Source: Nannocystis punicea (lineage in GTDB: Bacteria; Myxococcota_A; Polyangia; Nannocystales; Nannocystaceae). From it: a DNA stretch of 64,000 nt. Where the stretch lies: contig NZ_CP114040.1 of the NCBI RefSeq assembly GCF_026965555.1, positions 5,952,001 through 6,016,000 on the forward strand, written 5' to 3'. Of the stretch, positions 57,069 to 64,000 are shown one piece after another. The notes under the pieces are model-generated. The model was not told the DNA's origin. It ran no database searches and saw nothing but the letters and a program-made list of their open reading frames with translations. Within the stretch, counting starts at the first letter, position 1. Each line of letters starts with the position of its first letter. Made by a program: the position numbers and the translations under genes.

Positions 57069-58653
57069 GTCCGTCCCCCGCGTACGAACCTCACGCCCCG
57101 CCTGGCTGGCCGCCCTCGCCGGCTTCGCGCTGCCGATCGGCCCCACCGTCGCCCTGTTGACGTTCGGGCCCAGCTGCGACGACGACGGCGACGACGACGC
57201 GGTCGCGGCGGTCGCCCGTCCGGACGCCGCCCGCGAGGCCGCGCACGCGGACGAAGAGGCGGAGGCCGAACCCGGCGACGACGCCCCTGCCCGGCCGATC
57301 GCGGCCGCCGACCGCGGCGACGCGCCGCGAGCGGTCGTGCCCGAGCTCGCGCCTCCACCGCGCCCGATGGGCATCCGCGGGGCCGTGCGGACGATCGTCA
57401 CCTACGCCGCGCCGCGCCACGGCAGCGACCTGCGCGGCCGCATCGACGGCGGCCGCACGTTCGCCATCTATGAGCTGGTCGAAGGGACAGATTGCCCCGG
57501 CGAGGGCTGGGCCCGCGTCGACCACGACAGCTACGCCTGCCTCAAGCACGCGGTCGCCGACGAGCGCGAGCCGGTGCCGCAGCCGCGGATCCCCGAGGGC
57601 CTGCTGGTGCCCTTCATCTACGCCAAGCCGAAGGCCGATCGCCAGGGCAACCTGCTCTTCGAGGTCCCGCGCTTCAAGAGCAAGTTCGCCCTGACGCAGG
57701 GCGCCGAGCCGCTCGAGATCCTGGCGGCCAATCACCAGTACGCGTTCGTCGAGGAGCTCCAGATCCCGGGCCACGGCAAGGTCATGCTCGACGCGGACGA
57801 GCAGGTGGTGCCGCTCGAGGGGCTGAAGTTCGAGAAGCCGAGCGAGTTCTCCGGCCGCGAGCTGGCCGTCCGCCCGATCCCCGCCGGGCTCGCGGCCGCG
57901 TGGGCCGTCTCCCGCGAGGCGCTGCTGCGGCGCAAGCCGAGCCTCAAGGCGGAGATCGAGGGCCAGCTCGAGTACCACCAGGCGCTCGACGTGAAGCCCG
58001 AGCCCCTGCGCGGCGGCGGAGCCCGCTGGTTCGAGATCCCCGACCACTTCGGACCCGGGGTCCCGGCCTACGTCGAGGCCGACAAGCTGCGGCTATGGCT
58101 CGCGGGGCCGGCCCTCGACGACATCGGCGACGACGAGACCTGGGTCGACGTCGACGTCGGCGCGCAGACGCTCGCGGTGATGCGCGGCCAGCAGCCGGTG
58201 TTCGTCACGCTGGTGTCGAGCGGCACCGGCCACAAGCCCAACACCGCCACGCCGCGCGGCGTCTACCGGATCCGCAACAAGCTCGCCTACGGCCCGATGC
58301 GCAACCGCCCCGAGGACGCCGAGGACTCGCCGTATCACGTCGAGGCGGTCCCGTGGGTGCAGTACTTCTACCGCCGCTTCGCCCTCCACGGCGCCTACTG
58401 GCACGACGGCTTCGGCCACCGCAAGAGCCACGGCTGCGTCAACCTGTCGCCCCGCGACGCCCGCTACGTGTTCGAGCGCACCGGGCCGCGGCTGCCGGCC
58501 GGCTGGATGACGGCCTACGAGCACGGCGACCACCCCGGCAGCGTGGTCCGCGTGCGCAAGGGCCTGGAGCCGTCGCCCGACCGCCGCACCGAGGTCGAGC
58601 CGACCGGCGAGGACGAGCTGTTGATCGCCCGCGCCGATCCGGCGGGTGCCTGA
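57067..58653 (+). CDS. L,D-transpeptidase (YkuD) with N-terminal Asp/Glu/Ala-rich region
   Basis: A 528-residue cell-wall enzyme. A signal-like segment (PAWLAALAGFALPIGPTVAL) and an acidic, Ala-rich spacer (about 35-105) precede two unassigned beta domains. The catalytic YkuD domain (about 360-485) has HGAYWHDG then the SHGCVNL active site with the nucleophile Cys. It would make 3-3 crosslinks in peptidoglycan or attach lipoproteins. ATG 57067 lies in the same CATG as the MoxR start on the other strand; the next Met is about 100 residues in. Confidence 0.88.
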   Translation: MSVPRVRTSRPAWLAALAGFALPIGPTVALLTFGPSCDDDGDDDAVAAVARPDAAREAAHADEEAEAEPGDDAPARPIAAADRGDAPRAVVPELAPPPRPMGIRGAVRTIVTYAAPRHGSDLRGRIDGGRTFAIYELVEGTDCPGEGWARVDHDSYACLKHAVADEREPVPQPRIPEGLLVPFIYAKPKADRQGNLLFEVPRFKSKFALTQGAEPLEILAANHQYAFVEELQIPGHGKVMLDADEQVVPLEGLKFEKPSEFSGRELAVRPIPAGLAAAWAVSREALLRRKPSLKAEIEGQLEYHQALDVKPEPLRGGGARWFEIPDHFGPGVPAYVEADKLRLWLAGPALDDIGDDETWVDVDVGAQTLAVMRGQQPVFVTLVSSGTGHKPNTATPRGVYRIRNKLAYGPMRNRPEDAEDSPYHVEAVPWVQYFYRRFALHGAYWHDGFGHRKSHGCVNLSPRDARYVFERTGPRLPAGWMTAYEHGDHPGSVVRVRKGLEPSPDRRTEVEPTGEDELLIARADPAGA

Positions 58654-58792
58654 TCGGACACGTCGAAAAGGACATGTCCCGGGCGACAGGTCGCTCGGGA
58701 CATGCTCCTGAAGGCATGTCGGAAGAGATCGGCCTGCGGGCGCCGCGAGCTCGGTCTCGCCGGGTGACGCGACTGCCCGTTGGGACATGCGC
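58654..58792. repeat. CATGTCC chain after the L,D-transpeptidase gene
   Basis: GACACGTC, CATGTCC, CAGGTCG, CATGCTCC and CATGTCGG arms occur at 14-16-base spacing up to about 58728, then ordinary sequence and one further GGGACATGCGCG arm before the terminator-like stem. Confidence 0.7.
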
Positions 58793-58824
58793 GAAGAGCC
58801 CTGGCCGTAAGGACAGGGCTCTTC
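58793..58824. terminator. 11-bp stem built on a TGTCC-type unit
   Basis: GAAGAGCCCTG (58793-58803) pairs with CAGGGCTCTTC (58814-58824). The inner part TGGCC-GTAA-GGACA is a one-mismatch copy of the hairpin unit. It lies between convergent genes and can act on both strands; the minus-strand gene ends at 58850. Confidence 0.7.
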
Positions 58825-58849
58825 AGGCTTTCCGAAGTTCGCCGCGGCT

Positions 58850-59926
58850 TCAGTTGGGCGGCGGCGGCAGGTCGCCCAGGCCTTCGCGCGGCGGCTTGCT
58901 GGGCTTGATGATCTTCTTCGGCTCCTCCTTGGGCGGCTCGGGCTTCGGCGTGGTCTTCTTGGGCGTCGTGGTCTTCTTGGGCGTCGTCTTGGCCGGCTCG
59001 GCCGGGGGCGGCGTCGTCGCCGGCGGGGTGGTCGCGGGCGGCGTCGTCGCCGGCGGGGTGGTCGCCGGCGTCGTGGCCGGCGGGGTCCCGGCAGCAGGCG
59101 GCGTTCCGGCGGCCGGCGGCGTCCCGGCGGGGGTCCCCGCAGCCGGCGGCGTCCCTGCGGCCGGAGGCACTCCGGCGGCGGCGGGATCGGCGGCGGGCGG
59201 AGTTCCAGCGGTCGCGGCGGGCGGCGCGGTCTCGGCGGGCGCGGCGTTGACGGTCTCTTCCGTGGCGCTGCCGCCGAGGAACGCGGCATAGGCTGCGCCG
59301 CCGCCGACCACGAGCACGCCCACGAGCACGATCAGCCACGACGGCATGCCGGGGCTGAGGTTGCTGGCCATGCGCTCGGGTCGCTCGCGCGACAGGTCGG
59401 GCATGCTGTCGAGGCTGCCGACGAAGGTGCGGCCGCCGGCCTCGGGCTTGGCGTGGGCGCCCGTGAACTCGAACACCGTGCGCGAACCCCCGGTCTGCAG
59501 CTCGTCCATGCGGGCGTTGCCGGGCGGCGGCGGGACCGGGCCCGACTGCGGGTGATGGTGCACCTGCTGCATCGGCTGCTGCGGCACCTGTCCCTGGGGA
59601 TAGGCGCCCTGTCCCGGAGGATAGGCGCCCGGCGGGTACTGGCCGGGCGGGTACTGGCCCGGCGGGTACTGGCCCGGCGGGTACTGGCCCGGCGGGTACT
59701 GACCCGGAGGCGGCTGGGCGGCCATCGGCACCTGTCCCTGGGGATAGGCGCCCGGCGGCGGATGCTGCGCCTGCGGGTACGGCTGCTGCGGCGCCGCGCC
59801 CGGGTGGGGCTGCGAGGACCCGGGGAGCTGCACTGCCACACCGAGCTGTGCGGGCACGTACTGCGGCTGGGCGGGGTTCTGCGAGCTGCCCAGCGGTACA
59901 GTGGAGGACGGCGGGTGCTGATTCAC
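58850..59926 (-). CDS. proline-rich single-pass membrane protein
   Basis: A 358-residue protein. The N-terminal 130 residues are Pro/Gln/Gly/Tyr-rich with PPGQY repeats; one transmembrane segment follows (PSWLIVLVGVLVVGGGAAYA, about 195-215); the C-terminus is Ala/Pro/Thr-rich and ends in Lys/Pro (TPKKTTPKPEPPKEEPKK). GTG 59926 is fixed by AAGGAGT 8 bases upstream. No domain was recognised; the layout resembles the tails of myxobacterial Ser/Thr kinases and may be a scaffold or envelope-spanning adaptor. Confidence 0.75.
   Translation of the reverse strand: MNQHPPSSTVPLGSSQNPAQPQYVPAQLGVAVQLPGSSQPHPGAAPQQPYPQAQHPPPGAYPQGQVPMAAQPPPGQYPPGQYPPGQYPPGQYPPGQYPPGAYPPGQGAYPQGQVPQQPMQQVHHHPQSGPVPPPPGNARMDELQTGGSRTVFEFTGAHAKPEAGGRTFVGSLDSMPDLSRERPERMASNLSPGMPSWLIVLVGVLVVGGGAAYAAFLGGSATEETVNAAPAETAPPAATAGTPPAADPAAAGVPPAAGTPPAAGTPAGTPPAAGTPPAAGTPPATTPATTPPATTPPATTPPATTPPPAEPAKTTPKKTTTPKKTTPKPEPPKEEPKKIIKPSKPPREGLGDLPPPPN
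59631..59705 (-). repeat. 15-bp coding tandem repeat (PPGQY)
   Basis: Five 15-bp units (59631, 59646, 59661, 59676, 59691) encode PPGQY on the minus strand. Near identity suggests slippage-driven variation in length. Confidence 0.85.
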
Positions 59927-59934
59927 AGGCGAAG

Positions 59935-59941
59935 ACTCCTT
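59935..59941 (-). promoter_or_regulatory. Shine-Dalgarno AAGGAGT fixing GTG 59926
   Basis: The minus strand reads AAGGAGT eight bases before the GTG start. The open frame extends further upstream to 60010, but this site marks the real start. Confidence 0.7.
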
Positions 59942-60028
59942 GGGCCGGAGCGAGTGTGCCACGCGGGCGGTCCCTGAGCGAGGAATCCGCGTCCGTGGCG
60001 AACGCGCCAAGGCGCGCGCGACTTTTGC

Positions 60029-60034
60029 TAGGCT
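60029..60034 (+). promoter_or_regulatory. -10-like hexamer TAGGCT before the thymidylate kinase gene
   Basis: TAGGCT lies 8 bases before ATG 60043, with no Shine-Dalgarno sequence between. Confidence 0.35.
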
Positions 60035-60042
60035 CGCCCGCG

Positions 60043-60666
60043 ATGCGTGAGTCAGGCGGACGTTTCATCGCCATCGAGGGGATCGACGGGAGCGGCACGA
60101 CGCTGCAGACGCGCGCGCTGGCGCATTGGCTCCGACAGCGCGGCCATGAGGTGCTCGAGACCCGTGAGCCCAGCGGCGGCCCGATCGGCAGGCTTATCCG
60201 TGAGCGCCTCCACATCGACGCGGAGCCCATCGACCCGGCCGCGCTGGCCCTCCTGTTCGCCGCGGATCGCCTCGAGCACATCGCGCACGAGATCGATCCG
60301 GCCCGCCGCCGCGGCAGCGTCGTCGTGTCCGACCGCTACCTCCTGTCCTCGCTCGCGTACCAGTCGCTCGACTGCGATCTCGACTGGGTCCGGTCGATCA
60401 ACCACGCGGCCCCGGCGCCCGACCTCTACATCTTCCTCCGCGTGCCCGCAGAGGTGGCGTTCGCCCGCGTGCAGCGTCGCGCCGCCGAGGGCGCCGCGGC
60501 CAACGAGCGGTTCGACGCGCTCGACCTGCAGCGCCGCGTCGCCCGCCTCTACGACGCCGCCCGCGAGCGCGGCGACCTGGGCGAGATCGTGGTCCTCGAC
60601 GGCACCCTGCCCCCCGATCAGGTGACGGCCCAGATCGGCGAGGTCTGCGCCCAGCGCGGGCTGTAG
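60043..60666 (+). CDS. tmk: thymidylate kinase with atypical P-loop
   Basis: A 207-residue dTMP kinase by overall match: EGIDGSGTT at 12-20, DRY motif in SDRYLLSSLAYQ (about 97), and a LID region with RRAAEGAAANERFD. The Walker A Lys (normally GxxGxGKT) is replaced by Thr19. Most active Tmk enzymes keep that Lys. It may be a variant that uses a different residue, or a diverged nucleotide-binding paralogue; another tmk elsewhere in the genome would decide. It is divergent from the proline-rich gene. Confidence 0.78.
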   Translation: MRESGGRFIAIEGIDGSGTTLQTRALAHWLRQRGHEVLETREPSGGPIGRLIRERLHIDAEPIDPAALALLFAADRLEHIAHEIDPARRRGSVVVSDRYLLSSLAYQSLDCDLDWVRSINHAAPAPDLYIFLRVPAEVAFARVQRRAAEGAAANERFDALDLQRRVARLYDAARERGDLGEIVVLDGTLPPDQVTAQIGEVCAQRGL

Positions 60667-60798
60667 TCGGGGTTCGACGAGCAGGAGATCGGCACCCTGC
60701 CCGTGTTCGGCCCGCTGCCCGAGCGGCGGTGCCGCGGAAGCACGCCCCACCGGCGCGCGGGCCGGGCGACCCCGTTGCGCGGCGCCACGCCCGCGGAC

Positions 60799-60804
60799 TA
60801 CCAT
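60799..60804 (+). promoter_or_regulatory. -10-like hexamer TACCAT
   Basis: TACCAT lies 7 bases before ATG 60812. The ATG at 60803 overlaps this hexamer, so 60812 is the better start. Confidence 0.4.
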
Positions 60805-60811
60805 GCCGCCG

Positions 60812-61117
60812 ATGATCGACTACGCCGTGCTGTGCAGAGCCATCGAGGACTGGAAGGCGGGCCACGCCGTCAACATCCCCGCGTCGAGTCCCCCGCCGGT
60901 CGCCACCGACCCCGTGGTCGACAACTACGAGGGAGTCGACGCCGACGAGGAGGTCGTCGAGACGGACGTCGACACCGGTGAGGGCGAGGTCGAGAGCGAG
61001 GGCGAGGTCGAGAGCGACGTGGAGAACGACGTCGAGGTCGACGCCGGCGAGGGCCAGCAGCAGGACCGCACGATCGTGTACCAGCTGCCGGACGTCGACG
61101 AGGAAGAGCAGGCTTGA
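60812..61117 (+). CDS. small acidic protein of unknown function
   Basis: A 101-residue protein. A short ordered N-terminus (YAVLCRAIEDWKAG) is followed by an acidic, Val/Glu/Asp-rich, probably disordered tail (VDADEEVVETDVDTGEGE). No family was recognised. A hairpin chain and a 13-bp stem follow immediately. Confidence 0.65.
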   Translation: MIDYAVLCRAIEDWKAGHAVNIPASSPPPVATDPVVDNYEGVDADEEVVETDVDTGEGEVESEGEVESDVENDVEVDAGEGQQQDRTIVYQLPDVDEEEQA

Positions 61118-61127
61118 GCCTGGCGGA

Positions 61128-61182
61128 TTGAGCATGTCCGCATGAGCATGTCCCCAGGGGCATGTCGAAACGGACCTGTGAC
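61128..61182. repeat. CATGTCC chain before the terminator stem
   Basis: GCATGTCC-GCAT-GAGCATG, CATGTCC-CCAG-GGGCATG and CATGTCG arms run from the acidic-gene stop to the stem at 61183. Confidence 0.75.
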
Positions 61183-61212
61183 GAAGGGCCTGTCCTCCCG
61201 GACAGGCCCTTC
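61183..61212. terminator. 13-bp perfect stem whose tip is a TGTCC-N4-GGACA unit
   Basis: GAAGGGCCTGTCC pairs perfectly with GGACAGGCCCTTC across TCCC. The inner 14 bases (61191-61204) are a canonical unit of the interspersed family. No U-run follows on either strand. Confidence 0.75.
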
Positions 61213-61571
61213 GCGCTCGAGCAGACGCGTGGCCGGCCGACATCGCGTCGATGCTCCGACACCTCCGAGCCGCGCTGGCCTGCTTGAACCCTGCGACGTG
61301 CCTCAGGCGCCGCGCGGATGCCCCGGTAGCCAGGCTCGCTCGCGGTCGCTCGGTCGCTTCCTGGAGGTCCACGGGAATCGCTAGCCGATGGGCCCGCACT
61401 CGTGAGCGGCCAGTGAAGCGTGAACGAGCACTCCGTCGACGACGTAGTGGCCCGTCGCGCGATGTCTCGCCAGTCGATGCCGGCGAGCCCATCGTGCGTA
61501 GCGCCGGCTCCGCAAAACGACGAGAGCGCCCGGCAGCGGCTGCCGGGCGCCCTGCCCTCGCCTGCTTCGGC
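61213..61571. other. gene-free gap with a terminator for the minus-strand gene
   Basis: No gene is seen. The only clear structure is a 25-bp near-palindrome at 61526-61550. Short frames here are shadows. Confidence 0.55.
61526..61550 (-). terminator. intrinsic terminator of the pseudokinase gene
   Basis: GCGCCCGGCAGC pairs with GCTGCCGGGCGC around one base. Reading the minus strand, a T-rich stretch with TTTT follows (about 61514-61519), so this resembles a classic intrinsic terminator 22 bases after the stop at 61572. Confidence 0.65.
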
Positions 61572-63698
61572 TCAGGAGCTCGTCAGAGCCATCACGGCGA
61601 TCGCGGCGATCACCAGCACGACGATGACGATGATCAGCACCTTCGAGCCGCCGCCCGTGCCCTCGGCCGCCTCGGCGGTGGCGAACACCGACTCGGGCGG
61701 GGTCGACGGCGGCGCGGCCGACACGGTCGGCTTGGCCGGCTCCGGCTGCGGCTTGGGCGGAGGCGTGAGGCCGCCGAAGTCGAAGCTCGAGTTGCCGGCG
61801 AAGCTCGGCAGGTCGGGCGGTGTCTGCGGAGCGGCCTCCGCGGGGGCCGGCGGCTCGGACTCGGCGCTGCGGAAGCGCGAGCCGAACGAGGTCATCTCTT
61901 CTGTCCCCGGGGACAGGTCGGCGGACGGCTCCCCGGCGCGCGGGCGGGCCTGCGGAGCCCCGGCAGTCGGAGCGAAGGCGACGACGGTGCCCGAGTCGGT
62001 GGTGACCTGGCCGTCGTAGAACTCGGGATCGGACGCCTGGGGCTCGGCCTTCGGCTCCTCCTTGCCCTGCAGCTCGGCCTCCATGAACATGGTCCAGCCG
62101 CGCGAGCTCGGCGTGCCGCCGGCAGCCGCGGCGGCCGGTTCGGGGGCCTTCTCGGGCGTCGGCGCGGGGGCCGGGGCGGCGGCCGTCGGCGGGGGCACGC
62201 CGGGCAGCGAGTCGTTGAGCTCCTCGAGCATCGTCCAGCCGCGGACGGTCGGGCTGGCGGGCGCCGGGGCGCTGGCGGCTGCGGGCGTGGTGACCGCGAG
62301 CGCGGCCGCGTCGGCCTCGGGCTCGTCCATGATCATCGTCCAGCCGCGCGTGCTCGGCTTGACCTCGCCGCTCGAGGCCGCCGGAGCCGCCGGCTGGGCG
62401 GGCGCCGGCGCAGGCGTGGGCGCAGCCACGGGGGCAGGCGCCACGGGAGCCGGGGCGACCACGGGCAACGGACCACCGACGGGCACCCCGGGGGCACCGG
62501 CGCCGCCGGACTCGCCGTCGGTGGCCTCCATGAACATGGTCCAACCGCGCGTGCGCGGCTTGGCGGACTGCGCCGCGGCAGCGGGCGCCGCGGCCGGAGG
62601 CGCCGCCAGGTTGGGCGCGGACAGCGTCGGCGGGTTGACGCCGGGCGGCGCGAAGGTCGGCGCACCCAAGCTGGGCGGCGCGACGCCAGGGGGCTTGCCG
62701 ATCGTCGGCGGGGCCAGCAGCGGCGGCGCGCCGATCTTGGACCCGACCGGCGGCGGCGCGCCGAGCACCGGCTTGGCGGCCGGCGGCGGCGCGACCGGCT
62801 TGGCGGGCTCGGCTGCGGCGGGTTCGGGGGTGGGCGCAGCCGGGGCCGCGCGATCCGGGTTCGACGCGTCGGGGTCGTGCATAGAGTCGTCCTGCTCGCG
62901 AGGGTCGCGCGGGAAGTCGTGGACGATGTCGCCAAGATCCCCGAGGAACTTGGACAGCGCCGGCCGCGCCTTGGGGTCCTTCGCCAGGCCCGCGAACAGC
63001 GGCGCCGGCATCGAGCTCTCGGGCGGGAGGCTGGCAGCGTGCTGCAGCAGCGCGGTGCCCGTGTCCTCGGTCATGAACAGCGACTCGCCCTTGAGCAGGC
63101 GGTACGTCAGCGCCGCGAGGTTGTACACCAGCGTGCGCTCGTCGATGTTCTTGCCCTCGACCTGCTCGGGCGCGATGCAATCGATGGCGCCGAAGCTGAC
63201 GCCGCCCTGCGGGTCGCCGACGGCGAAGTTGAAGAGGCGGATGTCCTGGCCTTCGCGCAGGATGGAGTCGGCGCCGAGGTTGCGGTGGACCACTCCGACC
63301 TTCTGCGCGGCCGACAGCGCGACGGCGACGTCCTGGACGATCTGCGCGACCTCGGCCGGCGAGAAGCTGCCGACGCTCGACAGCGGCGACCCGGTGAGGC
63401 GCTCGTGGACCTCGTAGATGCCGCCCTGCGGCATCTTGCCGGTATCGATCACCCGCACGATCTGGGGCGACTGGACCTTCTCCAGCTGCCGCAGCTCGCG
63501 GAGGCTGCGCTCGAGCGCCACGGGCGAGACGAAGCAGCCAGGCGTGTACACCGTGACCTCCACCCGACCGCCGCTGAGGTCCGTGGCCTCGTAGCTCACG
63601 CTGCCGCCGCGCTCTCGCACCACCGCGCCGAGGGTGTACGTCCCGTCGATCACTGTTCCCGGTGAGAGAGTTGGCGCGCCGGTCGTCGCTGTCGTCAT
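61572..63698 (-). CDS. Ser/Thr protein pseudokinase with four RGWTM motifs and a C-terminal membrane anchor
   Basis: A 708-residue protein. Residues about 15-270 follow the kinase fold (DGTYTLGAVVRERGGSVSYE), but all three catalytic residues are changed: the VAVK Lys is Thr49 (VEVTV), HRD is HRN (Asn140) and DFG is NFA (157-159). It is therefore a pseudokinase. A long Pro/Ala-rich region (about 285-680) contains four copies of a short motif RGWTM (near residues 383, 451, 486, 534), always in the form S/TRGWTM plus acidic residues. A single C-terminal transmembrane segment (VLIIVIVVLVIAAIAVMAL) makes it tail-anchored. It may be a scaffold for signalling. Confidence 0.85.
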   Translation of the reverse strand: MTTATTGAPTLSPGTVIDGTYTLGAVVRERGGSVSYEATDLSGGRVEVTVYTPGCFVSPVALERSLRELRQLEKVQSPQIVRVIDTGKMPQGGIYEVHERLTGSPLSSVGSFSPAEVAQIVQDVAVALSAAQKVGVVHRNLGADSILREGQDIRLFNFAVGDPQGGVSFGAIDCIAPEQVEGKNIDERTLVYNLAALTYRLLKGESLFMTEDTGTALLQHAASLPPESSMPAPLFAGLAKDPKARPALSKFLGDLGDIVHDFPRDPREQDDSMHDPDASNPDRAAPAAPTPEPAAAEPAKPVAPPPAAKPVLGAPPPVGSKIGAPPLLAPPTIGKPPGVAPPSLGAPTFAPPGVNPPTLSAPNLAAPPAAAPAAAAQSAKPRTRGWTMFMEATDGESGGAGAPGVPVGGPLPVVAPAPVAPAPVAAPTPAPAPAQPAAPAASSGEVKPSTRGWTMIMDEPEADAAALAVTTPAAASAPAPASPTVRGWTMLEELNDSLPGVPPPTAAAPAPAPTPEKAPEPAAAAAGGTPSSRGWTMFMEAELQGKEEPKAEPQASDPEFYDGQVTTDSGTVVAFAPTAGAPQARPRAGEPSADLSPGTEEMTSFGSRFRSAESEPPAPAEAAPQTPPDLPSFAGNSSFDFGGLTPPPKPQPEPAKPTVSAAPPSTPPESVFATAEAAEGTGGGSKVLIIVIVVLVIAAIAVMALTSS

Positions 63699-64000
63699 GG
63701 GTTCTCCAGCAGGGGGGGAAGTCGCGCTCCGAGACTATGCGCTGCTAGGTAGTTGATCAAGCGCACAGCGGGCCCGGCGCCCGGCGCCTCGGCGACCTTC
63801 GCATGGTTTCACTCGCGACGAAAATCGCGAGACCGTGCGACCCCGCCCGTGAACCCTGCGAACCGTACGCTGTTCGCGGAACCGCCCGCCCGATCGAGGA
63901 GATCGGGCGCACGGCACCGCGGACCACGGACTCGCGTGGAAGCACTCGGCGGCGTCACCGCGGCGATCTCGCGCGCGCAGGTGTGCGCCGGTTGTCTGCA
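63699..64000. other. gap after the pseudokinase start, no gene seen
   Basis: About 300 bases upstream of the pseudokinase ATG show no convincing gene. GGAGAA lies just before that ATG and may be its ribosome binding site. A partial gene could begin past the window edge. Confidence 0.4.

Overview
This is a very GC-rich, gene-dense stretch of bacterial chromosome. The gene content points to Myxococcota, most likely a Nannocystaceae-like predatory myxobacterium; that placement is inferred from gene style, not from a marker gene. The clues are an FHA-GAF sigma-54 activator and an NtrC-type regulator, a serine/threonine-kinase-like protein with a proline-rich low-complexity tail, and many lipoproteins whose lipobox is followed by a Thr/Ser-rich linker and a Cys-rich domain. 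Three ECF sigma factors, a bacterial terpene cyclase and a Rieske oxygenase fit the same picture. About 51 protein genes are supported; no tRNA, rRNA, IS element, prophage or CRISPR array was seen.

Layout. 1-5,033: tail of an upstream gene, then an overlapping operon of a sigma-54 activator and two Cys-rich lipoproteins. 5,087-11,152: a membrane protein, a 1,456-residue DEAD-box helicase with Arg/Asp-rich repeats, an M14 carboxypeptidase and an orphan MbtH-like protein. 11,235-13,100 (minus): adenylosuccinate lyase and an extremely acidic protein. 13,291-16,806: ECF sigma/anti-sigma pair, a 98-bp tandem repeat array, EngB and dephospho-CoA kinase. 16,958-22,288: an AMACR-like CoA enzyme, two adjacent RlaP-like nucleotidyltransferases, PlsX and an App1-like phosphatase. 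22,759-24,003 (minus): a putative aerolysin-type pore-forming protein with DUF5648-like repeats. 24,204-30,700: an ECF sigma operon, a beta-helix lipoprotein, a thioesterase-like protein, a Rieske oxygenase and an epoxide-hydrolase-like protein. 30,836-37,580: NtrC-type regulator, ATP-grasp ligase, terpene cyclase, aminotransferase and an ATPase-like regulator. 37,868-41,990: a Cys-rich lipoprotein and an ECF sigma factor separated by an AT-rich island with a strong Fur-box match, then a membrane gluzincin-type protein. 42,567-47,572: a small secreted protein, four tandem paralogous Cys-rich lipoproteins and a membrane protein. 47,672-54,677: phosphofructokinase, CocE-type hydrolase, PhoD-like phosphoesterase, alpha/beta hydrolase and a PQQ-like secreted protein. 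54,944-58,653: VWA/MoxR pair and L,D-transpeptidase. 58,850-63,698: proline-rich membrane protein, atypical thymidylate kinase, acidic protein and a pseudokinase.

The most striking non-coding signal is an interspersed hairpin unit with consensus TGTCC-N4-GGACA, usually preceded by CA or CC. It is often chained so that each arm is shared with the next unit (CATGTCC, four loop bases, GGACATG, and so on with a period of about 14-15 bp). Chains lie at gene 3' ends. By my reading they occupy 10 of 11 convergent intergenic gaps and none of 10 divergent gaps. In two places (58,793 and 61,183) the unit is the tip of a long terminator-like stem. In two others (14,595-15,170 and 41,991-42,330) the 3' end of a gene has been tandemly duplicated together with a unit. 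This suggests an undescribed family of 3'-end (terminator or processing) elements that spreads, including into coding sequence.

A second genome-style feature is a -10-like hexamer close to TANNNT placed 6-10 bases before many start codons, as expected of leaderless mRNAs. It is seen at about sixteen genes here.
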